Source: Planomonospora parontospora (lineage in GTDB: Bacteria > Actinomycetota > Actinomycetes > Streptosporangiales > Streptosporangiaceae). From it: 64,000 bases of DNA. The notes under the pieces were generated by a model, which saw only the letters and a program-made list of their open reading frames with translations, had not been told where the DNA came from and searched no databases. The stretch is taken from assembly GCA_014647935.1 (NCBI GenBank), contig BMQD01000008.1, positions 62,001 through 126,000 of the forward strand, given 5' to 3'. Shown one piece after another: positions 63,940 to 64,000 of the stretch. Position 1 is the stretch's first letter, and every line of letters begins with the position of its first letter. A program made the position numbers and the translations under genes.

Positions 63940-64000
63940 CGTTGTCCAGGCCGGTCTCCGCCTCCGTCCGTGTCCCTCCTCGCCCGTCCGGCCGTCGTCC

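Overview
The window is high-GC actinobacterial chromosome: GC-rich third codon positions, many GTG starts, mycothiol enzymes (two Mca-type amidases), a GTP-dependent PEP carboxykinase, an AfsQ1/AfsQ2-like two-component system and many lipoproteins. Gene content fits a filamentous actinomycete, most likely of the Streptosporangiaceae type. I see no rRNA, tRNA, phage, insertion sequence or CRISPR array. It is chromosomal backbone with accessory stretches.

The order thiolase, SGNH esterase, cbs, metB, (ilvA, hpd), DUF255 protein, small membrane protein, mca, DUF4307 protein, greA, then cis-prenyltransferase, phoH2 and fumC resembles, from memory, the Mycobacterium tuberculosis Rv1074c-Rv1098c neighbourhood. 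Genes without a counterpart in that order are the likely insertions.

Region by region. 1-11 kb: end of a Bax-inhibitor-like membrane protein, a DUF4287 protein, a PPOX-fold flavin/F420 protein, thiolase, a 105-bp perfect direct repeat, a beta-propeller lipoprotein, SGNH hydrolase, the reverse transsulfuration pair cbs and metB around an orphan histidine kinase, and small membrane proteins. 11-24 kb: an AAA+/VWA pair, a FIST-domain sensor touching a ROK kinase with a repeat-encoded insertion, and a PadR-controlled membrane gene next to a MacAB-like exporter (lipoprotein, adaptor with peptidoglycan-binding domain, ATPase, permease). 24-38 kb: ilvA, M1 aminopeptidase, hpd with a divergent AsnC regulator, class A PBP, DUF255 thioredoxin-like protein, the mca/greA block and an NlpC/P60 protein. 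38-43 kb: an MFS pump with TetR and a clear operator, an RHH-like small protein, and pckG behind four DasR-like operator candidates.

43-46 kb is the most interesting part: a TIGR04222-type membrane protein with a Gly/Cys-rich tail, a DUF692/MNIO iron enzyme and a partner protein, tightly packed. This looks like a peptide- or protein-modifying system. 46-54 kb: cis-prenyltransferase, PhoH2, the AfsQ-like operon with lipoprotein, a lysozyme-fold protein behind a perfect CRP-type palindrome, and a large GT2 glycosyltransferase. 54-61 kb: secreted esterase, MHS transporter, PucR/GAF regulator and 3-hydroxybutyrate dehydrogenase, which together read as a 3-hydroxybutyrate (oligomer) utilisation cluster. 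61-64 kb: second Mca paralogue, a tautomerase-like protein and class II fumarase.

Short GC-rich tandem duplications recur and several lie exactly at gene ends or inside coding regions (metB, ROK kinase, TIGR04222 protein, AfsQ lipoprotein/kinase, lysozyme-fold gene). All functional calls rest on motif reading by eye; no database search was run.
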